Positions 50,245 to 59,241 of a stretch of 64,000 nt of DNA are shown here, in pieces. Below the pieces are notes generated by a model, which saw only the letters and a list, made by a program, of their open reading frames with translations, was not told the DNA's origin and made no database searches. Source of the stretch: Dictyobacter aurantiacus (GTDB taxonomy: Bacteria > Chloroflexota > Ktedonobacteria > Ktedonobacterales > Ktedonobacteraceae); NCBI RefSeq assembly GCF_003967515.1, contig NZ_BIFQ01000001.1, positions 5,890,001 to 5,954,000 on the forward strand. The letters are read 5' to 3'. The position numbers and the translations under genes are program-made. Within the stretch, counting starts at the first letter, position 1, and each line of letters opens with the position of its first letter.

Positions 50245-50433
50245 AGTGATACCTATTCTTCTTATAATTATACATTCATGTGTATAATTATAAGGCATCT
50301 GGTCAGGAAAGATTATGAACAAGCTTACTATATTTGATGGGTAGAGAAGAGAATGGTGTAATTGGTACATGATACTGTTAGAGACCAGGATGTGATGTGG
50401 ACACGCCACAAAGAAGAAGGAGCAGATGTAATT

Positions 50434-51222
50434 ATGGTGCAAGATCTGGCTGCGTTTCCAGAACGTTTCCATGCTGCTGTCCAGGCTATTGAACGCCTGC
50501 AATTCCAGGACCGCTACCTGGGCGCATTTATTTTTGGCTCACTGGCACGCCAGGAAGCAACCGATCAGAGCGATTGTGATGTGCAGGTAATCGTCGATGA
50601 AGATAATCCATGTGCCAACATCAATCATCCTGTTATCGGGGGCGTCAAGTTGGATCTAACATTTCTCTCGCTCGCGCAATTGAAGGCCAGAACGCAGCAG
50701 GAGATGGAGAGGCGTGAACGGATTCCCATGATCGCCGAATCGCTGACTGTGTTTGACAAAACGGGCCAGCTTAGCGCCCTGCGAGAGCAGGCAATGCAGG
50801 TGCAGCCCTGGAAAGCGCGCCCGGAAGAACTGCAATTGCTCCAGTTTATGTTCTTCCATGGCAATAACAAAGTGGAGAGGAACCTGGATGCTGATCCGGT
50901 TACGGCCCTGCTCGCGATGCACGTTGGTCTCGACGATTTTCTCCACTATCACTATCAAATCCAGGGACGATGGTGGGTCAGCAGCAAAAGGCTGCTGGCT
51001 GACTTGCGTGGCTGGGATCCTCCCCTGTCTCAGCTTGTAGAGCAATTCGTAACAACGGGAGAGCTCCATGCGAAATTTGGCTACTGGTCAGCCATCATCG
51101 ACCATATTATGAAGCCGATAGGGGGCCGCCAGCCAATCGAGGAAAACAACTGTGAGTGCGCGGTATGCCGGCATGATCTTGGCGTATTGTTTTCCCAGAC
51201 CGGGGACGCGCGTTCCAATTAA
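50434..51222 (+). CDS. Nucleotidyltransferase-fold protein
   Basis: A 262-residue protein with a Pol-beta-type nucleotidyltransferase domain at residues 1-110: IFGSLARQEATDQSDCDVQVIV holds the GS and DxD residues, and KLDLTFLS the third acid. A helical domain follows (RNLDADPVTALLAMHVGLDD). The C-terminus carries three Cys and a His (NNCECAVCRHD) that could bind zinc. The active-site acids are complete, so transfer of a nucleotide to a small molecule, antibiotic or protein is possible. I start at the ATG at 50434 (AAGGAG upstream), not the TTG at 50362. No antitoxin partner is adjacent. Confidence 0.75.
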   Translation: MVQDLAAFPERFHAAVQAIERLQFQDRYLGAFIFGSLARQEATDQSDCDVQVIVDEDNPCANINHPVIGGVKLDLTFLSLAQLKARTQQEMERRERIPMIAESLTVFDKTGQLSALREQAMQVQPWKARPEELQLLQFMFFHGNNKVERNLDADPVTALLAMHVGLDDFLHYHYQIQGRWWVSSKRLLADLRGWDPPLSQLVEQFVTTGELHAKFGYWSAIIDHIMKPIGGRQPIEENNCECAVCRHDLGVLFSQTGDARSN

Positions 51223-51255
51223 GACAAGAAGAACGTATGGCTCGCAAGGATATAT

Positions 51256-51870
51256 TTACTGTGATGAGGAGGAGGGGGAGAGGAGGGCGCGAACGGCGGT
51301 GAGGAACTGGTCGAGGGTAGTGGGGGGATGTCCGAGGAGGGTCTGGAGGGTGTAGCCGTGGCTAAGGCTGAGGATGAGCGTGACCAGGGTCTGGGGAGTG
51401 ACGCCGGGGAAGCGGGTCGGTTCGGCCTCGATCAGATCGCAGGCGATGGGGAGGAACATCTGGCGCCAGCGCTCAAGGCCGGTCAGCATGCGCTGCCGAA
51501 TGGCGGGCACGCGGCTACCCAGGGTCCAGTAATCGTAGAGCAATTCCAGACGTGCCAGCGATTTTTGATTCTGGGTGATGGTGGCATCGCGCATCTCCTG
51601 CTCAACCAGTTCGAGCAAGCGTTCATGGGGAGGGAGGGCCGCCGAAACCTGCCAGGTGGCGAACAGGTCGTCCAGCAGCCAGTCGAGGAGCGCGACCAGC
51701 AGGGTGTCCCTGCTGTGAAAGTAGCGAGAGACCTGGCTGATGCTCAGGTCGGCCTCGCCCGCCACCTGGCGCATCGTCAGCCGCGCCAGACGTTCGCGTA
51801 GCGCGACCTTAAAGGCGGCCTGTAAAATCTGTTCGCGCCGCTGCATGGCACCCTCTTCTTTGTCGGGCAT
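51256..51870 (-). CDS. TetR-family transcriptional regulator
   Basis: A 204-residue TetR regulator. The N-terminal helix-turn-helix (residues 8-55) reads REQILQAAFKVALRERLARL, then VAGEADLSISQVSRYFHSRD. The C-terminal helical domain is variable. The ATG at 51870 follows AGGAGAGG. It is divergent from the tag glycosylase gene; the 137 bases between contain TTGACA at 51916-51921 and may hold its operator. The effector is unknown. Confidence 0.85.
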   Translation of the reverse strand: MPDKEEGAMQRREQILQAAFKVALRERLARLTMRQVAGEADLSISQVSRYFHSRDTLLVALLDWLLDDLFATWQVSAALPPHERLLELVEQEMRDATITQNQKSLARLELLYDYWTLGSRVPAIRQRMLTGLERWRQMFLPIACDLIEAEPTRFPGVTPQTLVTLILSLSHGYTLQTLLGHPPTTLDQFLTAVRALLSPSSSSQ

Positions 51871-52007
51871 ATGCCTCTCCTTCCTCCTCTTGCGCGCTGC
51901 TTGTCCTGATGGTTTGACATGGCTATACTTCAACCATAACAGACATGAGAAATGGCATCATCTCTGATGGAAGGTAATTCTACAGCGCGATGCCGGAAGG
52001 GGAGACA

Positions 52008-52589
52008 ATGACTACTGAACAAAGAGAAGCCACGAATGAGGAGAGACGACGGTGTCAGTGGGCGCAGTCGAATGAGTTGTTCTATGTGTATCATGACGAG
52101 GAGTGGGGTGTCCCCGTACACGATGATCGGCTGCTGTTTGAGATGCTCAATCTGGAGGGGGCCCAGGCCGGCCTGAGCTGGCTCACCATCCTCAAGAAGC
52201 GCGAGAACTATCGGGCGGCCTTCGATAATTTTGACGCTCACAAAATCGCGCAGTACGACGCGTCCAAAAAGGAGTCTCTGCTGGGGGATGAAGGCATCGT
52301 GCGCAATCGCTTGAAGATCAACGCGGTGGTGGAGAACGCGAAGGCGATGCTGGAGGTGCAGTGTGAGTTCGGCAGCTTTGATCGCTACATATGGCGGTTT
52401 GTGAATGGTCAGCCTTTGGAGGCCGACGACAGGCAGCGGGCGGTGGCCATCAGTGAGCATATGAGCAAGGATCTGAAGAAGCGCGGCTTTCGCTTTGTCG
52501 GCGCTACCATCTGCTACGCTTTCATGCAGGCGGTCGGTATGGTGAATGACCATACCGATGATTGTTTCCGCGCCGGTATGCAGGCGTGA
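52008..52589 (+). CDS. tag: DNA-3-methyladenine glycosylase I
   Basis: A 193-residue Tag. It excises 3-methyladenine from alkylated DNA as the first step of base-excision repair. Signature: RCQWAQSN, then YHDEEWGVPVHDD, LEGAQAGLSWLTILKKRENY, and NDHTDDCF near the end. The structural zinc ligands (Cys, His near the N-terminus; His, Cys near the C-terminus) are all present. I start at the ATG at 52008 preceded by GGAAGGGGAGA. Monocistronic, divergent from a TetR gene. Confidence 0.93.
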   Translation: MTTEQREATNEERRRCQWAQSNELFYVYHDEEWGVPVHDDRLLFEMLNLEGAQAGLSWLTILKKRENYRAAFDNFDAHKIAQYDASKKESLLGDEGIVRNRLKINAVVENAKAMLEVQCEFGSFDRYIWRFVNGQPLEADDRQRAVAISEHMSKDLKKRGFRFVGATICYAFMQAVGMVNDHTDDCFRAGMQA

Positions 52590-53017
52590 TGGTGTAGAGG
52601 AACAGAACGGATCGATGCGTGACAAGCCGAGACAAGCCAGGCATTTACGGGATTTAACAAGGATTTTGCTTGCGGTTTATATATTGTTAAATTTGCGCGA
52701 ATAAAATGAATCGAGCAGATATTCATGAGATAGTTGGTAGATGAATATAGACTGGTTATGGTAAAATAGCCCGGTAAATGGGTCAGTATGCTCAACAGCG
52801 GGGTAGCGTTTAAAAGTTGCTCCGCGCTGGTACGCAGTTAGCAAGCTCGATGTGTACCAGAGGTTGGTAGAAACGCGCATTCTTCAGGATCACGCCAAAG
52901 GTCGGAGAGAGTGCGTCATACACCCATGTTATGGCAGCCGATCGTCTTATGATCGGGTATGCTGCTATGTCACAATAGCTCGTCGAGATAATCTTTTCAA
53001 ACGAATACAGGATAGTA
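52590..53017. other. intergenic region upstream of ABC transporter
   Basis: AT-rich, no gene. A hairpin-like operator candidate CCGATC-gtcttat-GATCGG lies at 52938-52956, about 60 bases before the permease start, where a sugar-responsive repressor might bind. No consensus promoter is obvious. Confidence 0.4.
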
Positions 53018-53950
53018 ATGATCCAGACAAAGACAGTTAAACACTCGAAGTTCTGGCATATAAGGCACTGGTTTGCCACCGGACAGGCATATTTGTATCT
53101 GTTACCCGCATTTATCGTCCTGGCGCTCTTCTCGTACGGTCCGGCGGCCTTCGTCTTTTATATGAGCCTCTTTAAGTGGAGTTTTCTCAACCAGGGGACG
53201 CAGCCATTTATCGGCCTGGGCAACTTTGACTATCTATTTCACAGCGCCACCTTCTGGCACGCGCTGCAGACCACCATCCTCTACGTCGTGATTTCGGTGC
53301 CACTGCAGATGGTGCTGGCCTTATTTCTGGCCCTGTGCCTGATGTCTGGTATCCGGGCCAAAGCCTTCTGGCGCCTGATCATCTTCTCGCCCTTTATCAC
53401 GCCCATGGTAGCCACCACTGCTATCTGGTACTGGATGTTTGATCCTTATCATGGTCTCTTTGACGGCATCCTGCGGCTGCTGCACCTGCATCCCATCGAC
53501 TGGCTGGGGGACCCCCACTGAACCCTGTTCAGCATTATCCTTTACACGACCTGGAAGTCGGCCGGATTCAGCGTGGTGCTCTTCATGGCGGGGCTGGGGA
53601 ACATCCCGCCGGACCTGCGCGAGGCGGCGCGTGTCGACGGGGCCAACTCCTGGCAGGTCTTGCGCCAGATCACCTGGCCGCTACTCAAGCCGATCACCCT
53701 GGTGGTGCTGTTGCTGGGAACGATCGAGGCCTTCAAGATGTTCCAGCCTGCCTTCCTGCTGGTCGGACCCGTAGGTGGCGCGGGCAACGCAGCCAACACG
53801 CTGGGGCTCTATCTCTTTTCCGAAGGCTTCTCTACCGATCCCCATGATGGGCGTGGCGCCGCCATCTCCGTCGTCCTGTTTGCCCTGGTGTTCATTATCT
53901 CGATTGTGCAGTTGAGGATATCACGCAGGGGGGTAGAGACAGTTGATTAA
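53018..53950 (+). pseudogene. ABC sugar permease (MalF/UgpA type) with in-frame UGA
   Basis: The frame is continuous from ATG 53018 to 53950 except for a single TGA at 53519-53521. Reading through gives a 310-residue permease with six transmembrane helices and the EAA loop DLREAARVDGANSWQVLRQI after the stop. The codon falls in WLGDPH-stop-TLFSIIL, where relatives usually have Trp (TGG), so one G-to-A change explains it. It may be a true nonsense mutation, a sequencing error or recoding. The downstream half could be re-initiated but would lack three membrane helices. Partner genes follow directly. Confidence 0.8.
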
Positions 53951-53971
53951 CATGAGCAGGAGGGCCTGGTA

Positions 53972-54829
53972 ATGGCTACTCGACCGGTCGCCCCGAGGCG
54001 CAAGGTAAATTATCGGAGCATACAGTTATGCTGGCAGTATCTGGTCATTGTGGTGGCCGCGCTGATCGCGTTCTTTCCCATCTACTGGATTCTGATCTCA
54101 TCGCTGCTGAACGCGCGTAGCGCCGCCGATGTCGTGCCGCACTTCTGGCCCGACTGGCAATGGTCGAACTACACGCGGGCCTGGCAGCTTGAGCCCTGGA
54201 TACAATTCTTTCTCAACAGTATTTTTATCGCCACCTGCACGGCGGTCCTGGCGGTGCTGACCTCGCTGCTGGCCGGCTACGCCTTTGGCACCATGAAGTT
54301 TCCCGGTCGCAACCTGCTCTTCCTGCTGGTGCTGGGACTGATCATGATTCCGGGCGAGGCCACCCTGATCCCCAGCTATCTCATCGTATCCACGCTGGGA
54401 TGGATCGACACCTACCAGGCGCAGATTATTCCCTATGCCGTCAGCATCTCAGGCATCTTTCTAATCAGGCAATTCTTTCTCTCGCTACCGCCCTCATTAT
54501 GGGAGGCGGCCCAGCTTGACGGCTGCTCACGCTTTGGCTTTCTCTGGCGTGTCGCGGCCCCGCTGGCGCGTCCGGCCATCGCCGTCGTCGCGTTACAGGT
54601 CTTTATCGGTAGTTGGAACGCATTTCTCTGGCCCTACCTGGTCACCAGTTCCGATGCGCACCGACCGATCGAAGTAGGCTTGCAGGCATTTATGAGTGGA
54701 GAGGGAGGGACCGATCCAACCGGTCTGGCGGCGGCCGCCGCCTTCACCACGCTGCCTGTCCTGCTGGTCTTTTTGTTAGCCCAGCGTCAGTTTATCGAAG
54801 GCATCTCAGCTGGTAGCACCAAAGGGTAG
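53972..54829 (+). CDS. ABC sugar permease (MalG/UgpE type)
   Basis: A 285-residue inner-membrane permease of six helices. The EAA loop that contacts the ATPase is WEAAQLDGCSRFGFLWRVA, followed by APLARPAIAVVALQVF. AGGAGGG precedes the ATG, 21 bases after the preceding permease. It pairs with the upstream permease to form the channel of a CUT1-type importer; no ATPase gene is present in the cluster, so a shared MsmK/UgpC-type ATPase encoded elsewhere is assumed. Confidence 0.9.
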   Translation: MATRPVAPRRKVNYRSIQLCWQYLVIVVAALIAFFPIYWILISSLLNARSAADVVPHFWPDWQWSNYTRAWQLEPWIQFFLNSIFIATCTAVLAVLTSLLAGYAFGTMKFPGRNLLFLLVLGLIMIPGEATLIPSYLIVSTLGWIDTYQAQIIPYAVSISGIFLIRQFFLSLPPSLWEAAQLDGCSRFGFLWRVAAPLARPAIAVVALQVFIGSWNAFLWPYLVTSSDAHRPIEVGLQAFMSGEGGTDPTGLAAAAAFTTLPVLLVFLLAQRQFIEGISAGSTKG

Positions 54830-54932
54830 GGGGCGCGTGAGCGCCTCCGCACGTGCGTCCGCTGCGCGGCCGCATTGAATTTTTATCTGCTGATGCATGG
54901 GGGCGCACTTGCGCCCCCATGCATCAGCAGAT
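54830..54932. repeat. large palindromic element, copy 1
   Basis: The 5' part is a GC-rich segment GGGGGC...TGAGCGCCTCCGCAC...GTCCGCTGCGCGGCCGC. The 3' part is a 23-bp perfect hairpin, 54885-54907 with 54910-54932, with a two-base loop and apex GGGGGCGC. It lies at the permease stop and before the binding-protein gene. Same architecture as at 56433, 58026 and 60529, although the outer arm sequence differs. Confidence 0.8.
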
Positions 54933-55030
54933 GGATATCTGTTTGACGCGCAAGCGCGGAGATCCCTATGGGAAGAACTCGTTTATTTTTTATTTTTTAT
55001 TGCAAGCATAGGAAAGGATTAGGAAATTCT

Positions 55031-56377
55031 ATGCGGTTAAAATGGTCACATATGACCTTTGTGTTGTTGATTCTGGCAATGCTGGCCCTGGCGGCCTGCG
55101 GTGATAGTGGAGCGACCTCGGGCAACAAGAGCCAGGGGCAGTCGAACGGCAACGGCGATCCGACCAGTTTTGATGCTTCAAAGCAGTATACGATTAATTT
55201 CTGGGAGGCGTTCGCCACCGGAGCCAACAAGAAGGTGCTGGAGAGCCTGACCAAACAGTACACCGACAAGCATCCTAACGTCAAGATCAACCTGCAGGCC
55301 TATGATTCGTACACTACCTTGCAGACCAAGCTGAACGCGTCCATCGCCGCCAAGAATCCTCCGGCTATCGCGCAGGTCTACGAGAACTGGGCCATGCAGT
55401 ACAAGCAGAACGACAACATCGTCTCGCTGCAGCCCTACATCTCGGGCAAGAACGGGCTCAGCTCAAGCGAGATGTCTGACTTCTATCCTTCTCTGCTCAA
55501 GGATGGTCAGATCGATGGGCAGCAGTACATGATGCCGTTCAACAAGAGCGACGAGGTCCTGTATTACAACGCCGACCTCCTGAAGAAGATGGGCATCGAG
55601 CCACCAAAGAGCATGAGTGAGCTGATCGTGGACCTGGCCAAGGTTACCAAAAGCGACGGCTCGCAGTGGGGACTCTCCCTGACCCCCAGTGTCGACGAGT
55701 GGTCTATTCTGTACAAAGCTCTGGGTGGCAAAGATTTTGTCTCCAGCGATGGTCAGAAGTCAGCCTTCGCGCAGGGTGGTAATAAGGCCTTCGCCAAAAG
55801 CGCCCTGGAGACGCTGGCCCCGCTGGTCAAAGCCGGCGCCGTCCACGTGACCAAGCAGTACGCGTGGCAGAACGATTTTGCCTCCCAGAAATCGGTTTTC
55901 GCCCTGGCGACCGTGGCCAGCTATAGCTTCCTGCAGGCTTCGATCAAGGGCGCCTTTGCCTTCAACGAGGCTGCCATCCCGGCTGGTCCCGCCGGACAGT
56001 ACACGGTCCTCTACGGCACCAACCTCTCGCTGTTTAAAGGCGTCAGTGACGACACCCGTGCTGTGGCCTGGGATTACCTCAAGTTCCTGATCAGCAAAGA
56101 TGCGAATACCACCTTTGTACAGAAGACCGGCTACCTGCCGATTCGCCAGTCGGTGTTCAACAGCGATGCCATGAACAGCTACTACAGCAAGTTCCCGGCG
56201 CGCAAGGTCGGCTCGGAGCAGATCAACAACGCCTTCGTGGCCTCGTTCCAGCCCGGCTGGCAGAAGTGCCGCGACGAGATTACCAACGACTACACCAGCG
56301 TCCTCAGTGGTCAGAGCAGCGCGGATGCGGCCCTGAGCAAGATGGAGCAGCAGTGTAACGACGCGCTGGCGCAGTAG
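55031..56377 (+). CDS. ABC transporter substrate-binding lipoprotein (UgpB-like)
   Basis: A 448-residue extracellular solute-binding protein. Signal peptide with lipobox LALAAC near residue 24, then a Gly/Ser/Asn linker and the mature domain from YTINFWEAFATGA. Features of the UgpB-type branch: KNPPAIAQVYENWA and PFNKSDEVLYYNADLL. It delivers a sugar, glycerol phosphate or related polyol to the two permeases encoded upstream. I start at the ATG at 55031 after TTAGGAAA. The palindromic element between permease and this gene may raise or lower its expression. Confidence 0.9.
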   Translation: MRLKWSHMTFVLLILAMLALAACGDSGATSGNKSQGQSNGNGDPTSFDASKQYTINFWEAFATGANKKVLESLTKQYTDKHPNVKINLQAYDSYTTLQTKLNASIAAKNPPAIAQVYENWAMQYKQNDNIVSLQPYISGKNGLSSSEMSDFYPSLLKDGQIDGQQYMMPFNKSDEVLYYNADLLKKMGIEPPKSMSELIVDLAKVTKSDGSQWGLSLTPSVDEWSILYKALGGKDFVSSDGQKSAFAQGGNKAFAKSALETLAPLVKAGAVHVTKQYAWQNDFASQKSVFALATVASYSFLQASIKGAFAFNEAAIPAGPAGQYTVLYGTNLSLFKGVSDDTRAVAWDYLKFLISKDANTTFVQKTGYLPIRQSVFNSDAMNSYYSKFPARKVGSEQINNAFVASFQPGWQKCRDEITNDYTSVLSGQSSADAALSKMEQQCNDALAQ

Positions 56378-56432
56378 ATTGTGCGCGAGAGCGCATTAAA
56401 CATATAAGGGTGTGTTTAATTTTTGTTACCCT

Positions 56433-56540
56433 GGGGGCAGGTGAGCGCCTCCGCACTCGCGGCCGCTGCGCGGCCGCACCGGTTATAATTATTGGTGCTG
56501 CAGGGGCGCGAATGCGCCCCTGCAGCACCAATAATTATAA
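56433..56540. repeat. large palindromic element, copy 2
   Basis: GGGGGC...TGAGCGCCTCCGCAC...GCGGCCGCTGCGCGGCCGC precedes a 27-bp perfect hairpin: 56483-56509 with 56514-56540, loop GAAT. The GC segment is nearly identical to copy 1, but the outer arm (TTATAATTATTGGTGCTGCA) is unrelated. It follows the binding-protein stop. Confidence 0.85.
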
Positions 56541-56714
56541 GGATTGGCTGTGCCAATAATTATAAGGATTGGCTGTGCCAATAATTATAAGGATTGGCTG
56601 TGCCAATAATTATAAGGATTGGCTGTGCCAATAATTATAAGGATTGGCTGTGCCAATAATTATAAGGATTGGCTGTGCCAATAATTATAAGGATTGGCTG
56701 TGCCAATAATTATA
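56528..56714. repeat. 25-bp tandem repeat made from the palindrome arm
   Basis: Seven full units of 25 bases plus a partial one, each CCAATAATTATAAGG followed by ATTGGCTGTG in register. The first 12 bases are the right arm of the preceding hairpin. Each unit itself holds CCAAT/ATTGG as a small inverted repeat. The units abut with no spacers, so this is not CRISPR. Confidence 0.9.
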
Positions 56715-56730
56715 TGGTCCTTTTCGTGAC

Positions 56731-56960
56731 AAAGCCGGGGCGAGGCCCAATACATTCAACATAATACGCTGGTGCCCCTTTGAGAGGGGGGATGGATCGT
56801 TGGTGGAACGTGCGCGCCCGGGTACGGGGCCGCTGCGCGGCCAAGCTGGGGCAAGCCCAGTTGAGGATGCCCCCAGCATCCTCGCCTACGACGATCTTCA
56901 TTTGCGATGGTGCTACATTGAATGTATTGGGACGAGCCCGGCACCTACGAGGTGGGGGAG
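56731..56960. repeat. cluster of dispersed GGGGCAAGCCCGGC-type repeats
   Basis: Several degenerate copies: AGCCGGGGCGAGGCCC near 56731, a 60-base block at 56801-56860 matching 41331-41396, and GACGAGCCCGGCACCTACGAGG near 56933. No gene is supported in this interval. Confidence 0.6.
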
Positions 56961-57093
56961 ATGGTTTTTGGCAGGGTGTCTCGTACGGACTGGCTGGATA
57001 GGCCGTCAGGAGAGGGGACGGCGCAGAGCGTCATGTGAGATACTGTTGGCATAACGTCGTCTTTACATAAATAGACATACGTATAAAGGGGGT

Positions 57094-58002
57094 ATGATGG
57101 CACGTATTCAGTTTGGGCTGGCATTACCCAGTGGTCCTCGTGACGGGATGGCCCGTGAAGTATTTATGGAGCAACTCAAGAAGAACCTGGACGTGGTCGA
57201 CGGGACATTTGACTCGATCTGGTTTATTGATCATGTGCAGTTCAAGGGGAGTCCTTTGCTGGAAGGCTGGACGGCCCTGGCCTATATGGCGGCGCTCTAC
57301 CCATCGTTTGACTTTGGGCACGTGGTGCTGTGCCAGTCGTTCCGCAATCCGGCCCTGCTGGCCAAGATGGCGGCGACCGCGCAGTTTATGAGCGGAGGGC
57401 GTTTCGTGCTCGGCATCGGGGCTGGCTGGCACGAGGAGGAGTATAACGCCTATGGCTATGACTTCCCCGGAGCAGGCACCCGTGTTGAGGAGCTCGATGA
57501 GACCTTGAAGATCGTCAAAGCGCTGTGGACGCAGCCCCAGGCTACTTTTAAGGGCAAGCACTACCAGGTATCCGAGGCTTTTTGCGAACCGAAGCCAGAT
57601 CCTGTCCCACCGATTATGGTTGGCGGAGGCCAGCCACGCATGTTACGGCTCACCGCCCGTCACGCCGATTGGTGGAACGTCTCGCAGGTCGACATCAAGC
57701 GTTATCGCGAGCAGGTCAGGATGAGTGAAGAGGCCTGCGCGGCCGTCGGACGTGATCCATCCACCCTGCGCCGCACCTGGTTCGGCGGCTGCTACTGCGT
57801 TCCCGAAGGGACCGCCGAGGCCGACATCGACACCTCGCTGGTGCGCTCGCCCAATCCCTTTGTTGGCACGCCAAAGCAGGTTATCGAGCAGATGAAGCCA
57901 TTCATCGATCTCGGCGTCGACTACTTTATGTTGAAGCCCGAGAGCTTCCCCAATACCACCTCGCTGCGTCTGCTGGTCGAGGAGGTCTTCCCCAGGCTTT
58001 GA
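57094..58002 (+). CDS. LLM-class (F420- or flavin-dependent) oxidoreductase
   Basis: A 302-residue luciferase-like TIM barrel. Conserved segments: IQFGLALPSGPRDG at strand 1, DSIWFIDHVQFKG, FVLGIGAGWHEEEYNAYGYDFP at the cofactor site, and PPIMVGGGQPRMLRLTARHADWW near the C-terminus. The IGAGW and VGGGQ turns are typical of F420-dependent relatives, so F420 is the more likely cofactor, though FMN cannot be excluded. The substrate is unknown. AAAGGGGG precedes two adjacent ATG codons. Isolated between two repeat-rich intervals. Confidence 0.87.
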   Translation: MMARIQFGLALPSGPRDGMAREVFMEQLKKNLDVVDGTFDSIWFIDHVQFKGSPLLEGWTALAYMAALYPSFDFGHVVLCQSFRNPALLAKMAATAQFMSGGRFVLGIGAGWHEEEYNAYGYDFPGAGTRVEELDETLKIVKALWTQPQATFKGKHYQVSEAFCEPKPDPVPPIMVGGGQPRMLRLTARHADWWNVSQVDIKRYREQVRMSEEACAAVGRDPSTLRRTWFGGCYCVPEGTAEADIDTSLVRSPNPFVGTPKQVIEQMKPFIDLGVDYFMLKPESFPNTTSLRLLVEEVFPRL

Positions 58003-58025
58003 GGGATGTCAAACACACTTTTTAC

Positions 58026-58131
58026 CGAGGTGCGTGTGCGCCCCCGCTCAGGTCGCCGCATGCGCGGTGGCACTGGTTTTTATATGGGTACATCGGGGAC
58101 GCTGCTGCGCCCTTGATGTACCCATATAAAA
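58026..58131. repeat. large palindromic element, copy 3 (diverged)
   Basis: GC-rich first part GGTGCGTGTGCGCCCCCGC then GTCGCCGCATGCGCGG, followed by a hairpin: TTTTATATGGGTACATC (58078-58094) with 58115-58131, 17 bp, and an inner GGGGACGC/GCGCCCTT part with one mismatch. Again the outer arm is unlike the other copies. It lies between convergent genes. Confidence 0.75.
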
Positions 58132-58148
58132 TTCTTATAGCCTTGAGG

Positions 58149-58961
58149 TTACGAGGTAGCCAGGCGGGCCACGAGGTCGCGTTCGGCGGGGCCGAACCAG
58201 GGAGGACTACCGGCGGCCGCATTCTCGATGACGCGCTGGGTCTTTGTGGTAGCCGGAATGGCCACGTGGCAGCGCTCATCGCTGAGTATCCACTTGAGCA
58301 AGGCCTGTCCCCAGGTTTTGACGCCGAAGGGGGCCAGCGGCTCCAGAGCCTGGGCCGAGGGTGGCTGACGCATCAGGCTCCCCTCGCCAAATGGGCGCAT
58401 CACGATCACGCCCAGCCCCAGATCGGCGGCCAGTGGCAGGATATCTTTTTCCACGTCGCGCTGCAGCGGGTTATAGGGGACCTGGATGAGTGAGATGCGG
58501 CCAGTCTTCATGATTTTGCGCAGTTCTTTAAAAGCGGAGGGACTATAATGAGTCGCCCCGATGGCCCCGATGCGTCTCTGCTCTTGCAGACTCTCCAGCA
58601 GGGCCAGGTGCTCCAGCCAGTTCTCCAGATTGTGGATCTGATAGACATCGATGAATCCATTGAAAAAGTTCAATGCGCGCTTCACCTGCGTCTGCCCCTC
58701 CTCACGCGTGCGCGCCCACACCTTGGTGGCGATGATAGCCTGCTCGCGTCGGCCGCGCAGAGCCTCGCCGAGGGCCTGCTCGGCCGATCCATACATGGGG
58801 GACGAATCAAAGAACGACACCTCTTGCGAGAGTGCCGTATCGACCAGCATGCGAGCATTCTTCATAGCTGACTGCTCACCGCGTGTATCAAAGGTACGCC
58901 AGGTGCCCATGCCAATTGTGGGCACACGGATCTGACTGGAACCCAGTATACGATAGTCCAT
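58149..58961 (-). CDS. Aldo/keto reductase
   Basis: A 270-residue NADPH-dependent oxidoreductase. The catalytic tetrad is visible: Asp in VSFFDSSPMYGS, Tyr in the same segment, Lys in IIATKVWAR and His in VYQIHNLENW. The NADPH region IPATTKTQRVIENAAAG lies near the C-terminus. The family reduces aldehydes and ketones of sugars and xenobiotics. Starts at ATG 58961; convergent with the LLM gene. Confidence 0.9.
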   Translation of the reverse strand: MDYRILGSSQIRVPTIGMGTWRTFDTRGEQSAMKNARMLVDTALSQEVSFFDSSPMYGSAEQALGEALRGRREQAIIATKVWARTREEGQTQVKRALNFFNGFIDVYQIHNLENWLEHLALLESLQEQRRIGAIGATHYSPSAFKELRKIMKTGRISLIQVPYNPLQRDVEKDILPLAADLGLGVIVMRPFGEGSLMRQPPSAQALEPLAPFGVKTWGQALLKWILSDERCHVAIPATTKTQRVIENAAAGSPPWFGPAERDLVARLATS

Positions 58962-59241
58962 ACAACAACGCCTTTCCAGGGCAGCTTGACCGACCGATCA
59001 CTGGGCGCTCATCATCGCTGCCGCTAAATAGAACAACTCTGTTTCAAAACGTCTGACCGGGAAGCGCAAAAAAGACCCTCCCACCAATAGCACGTCTGGC
59101 GTAGTGGTTTTGGGTTACCTATAGAAAGCAAGTACCGTTGGATGGGTCAAAGAATGGAATATAATAAGGTATCTCGTATAAGAAATAAGAATAGTTTCAT
59201 AAAAGCCCGACGGCAATGGAGGGAGGAAGCGCCGACACGCT

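Noticed and set aside
56528-56714. CRISPR array
   Set aside because: The 25-bp units abut without variable spacers, and no cas genes are near. It is a simple tandem repeat.
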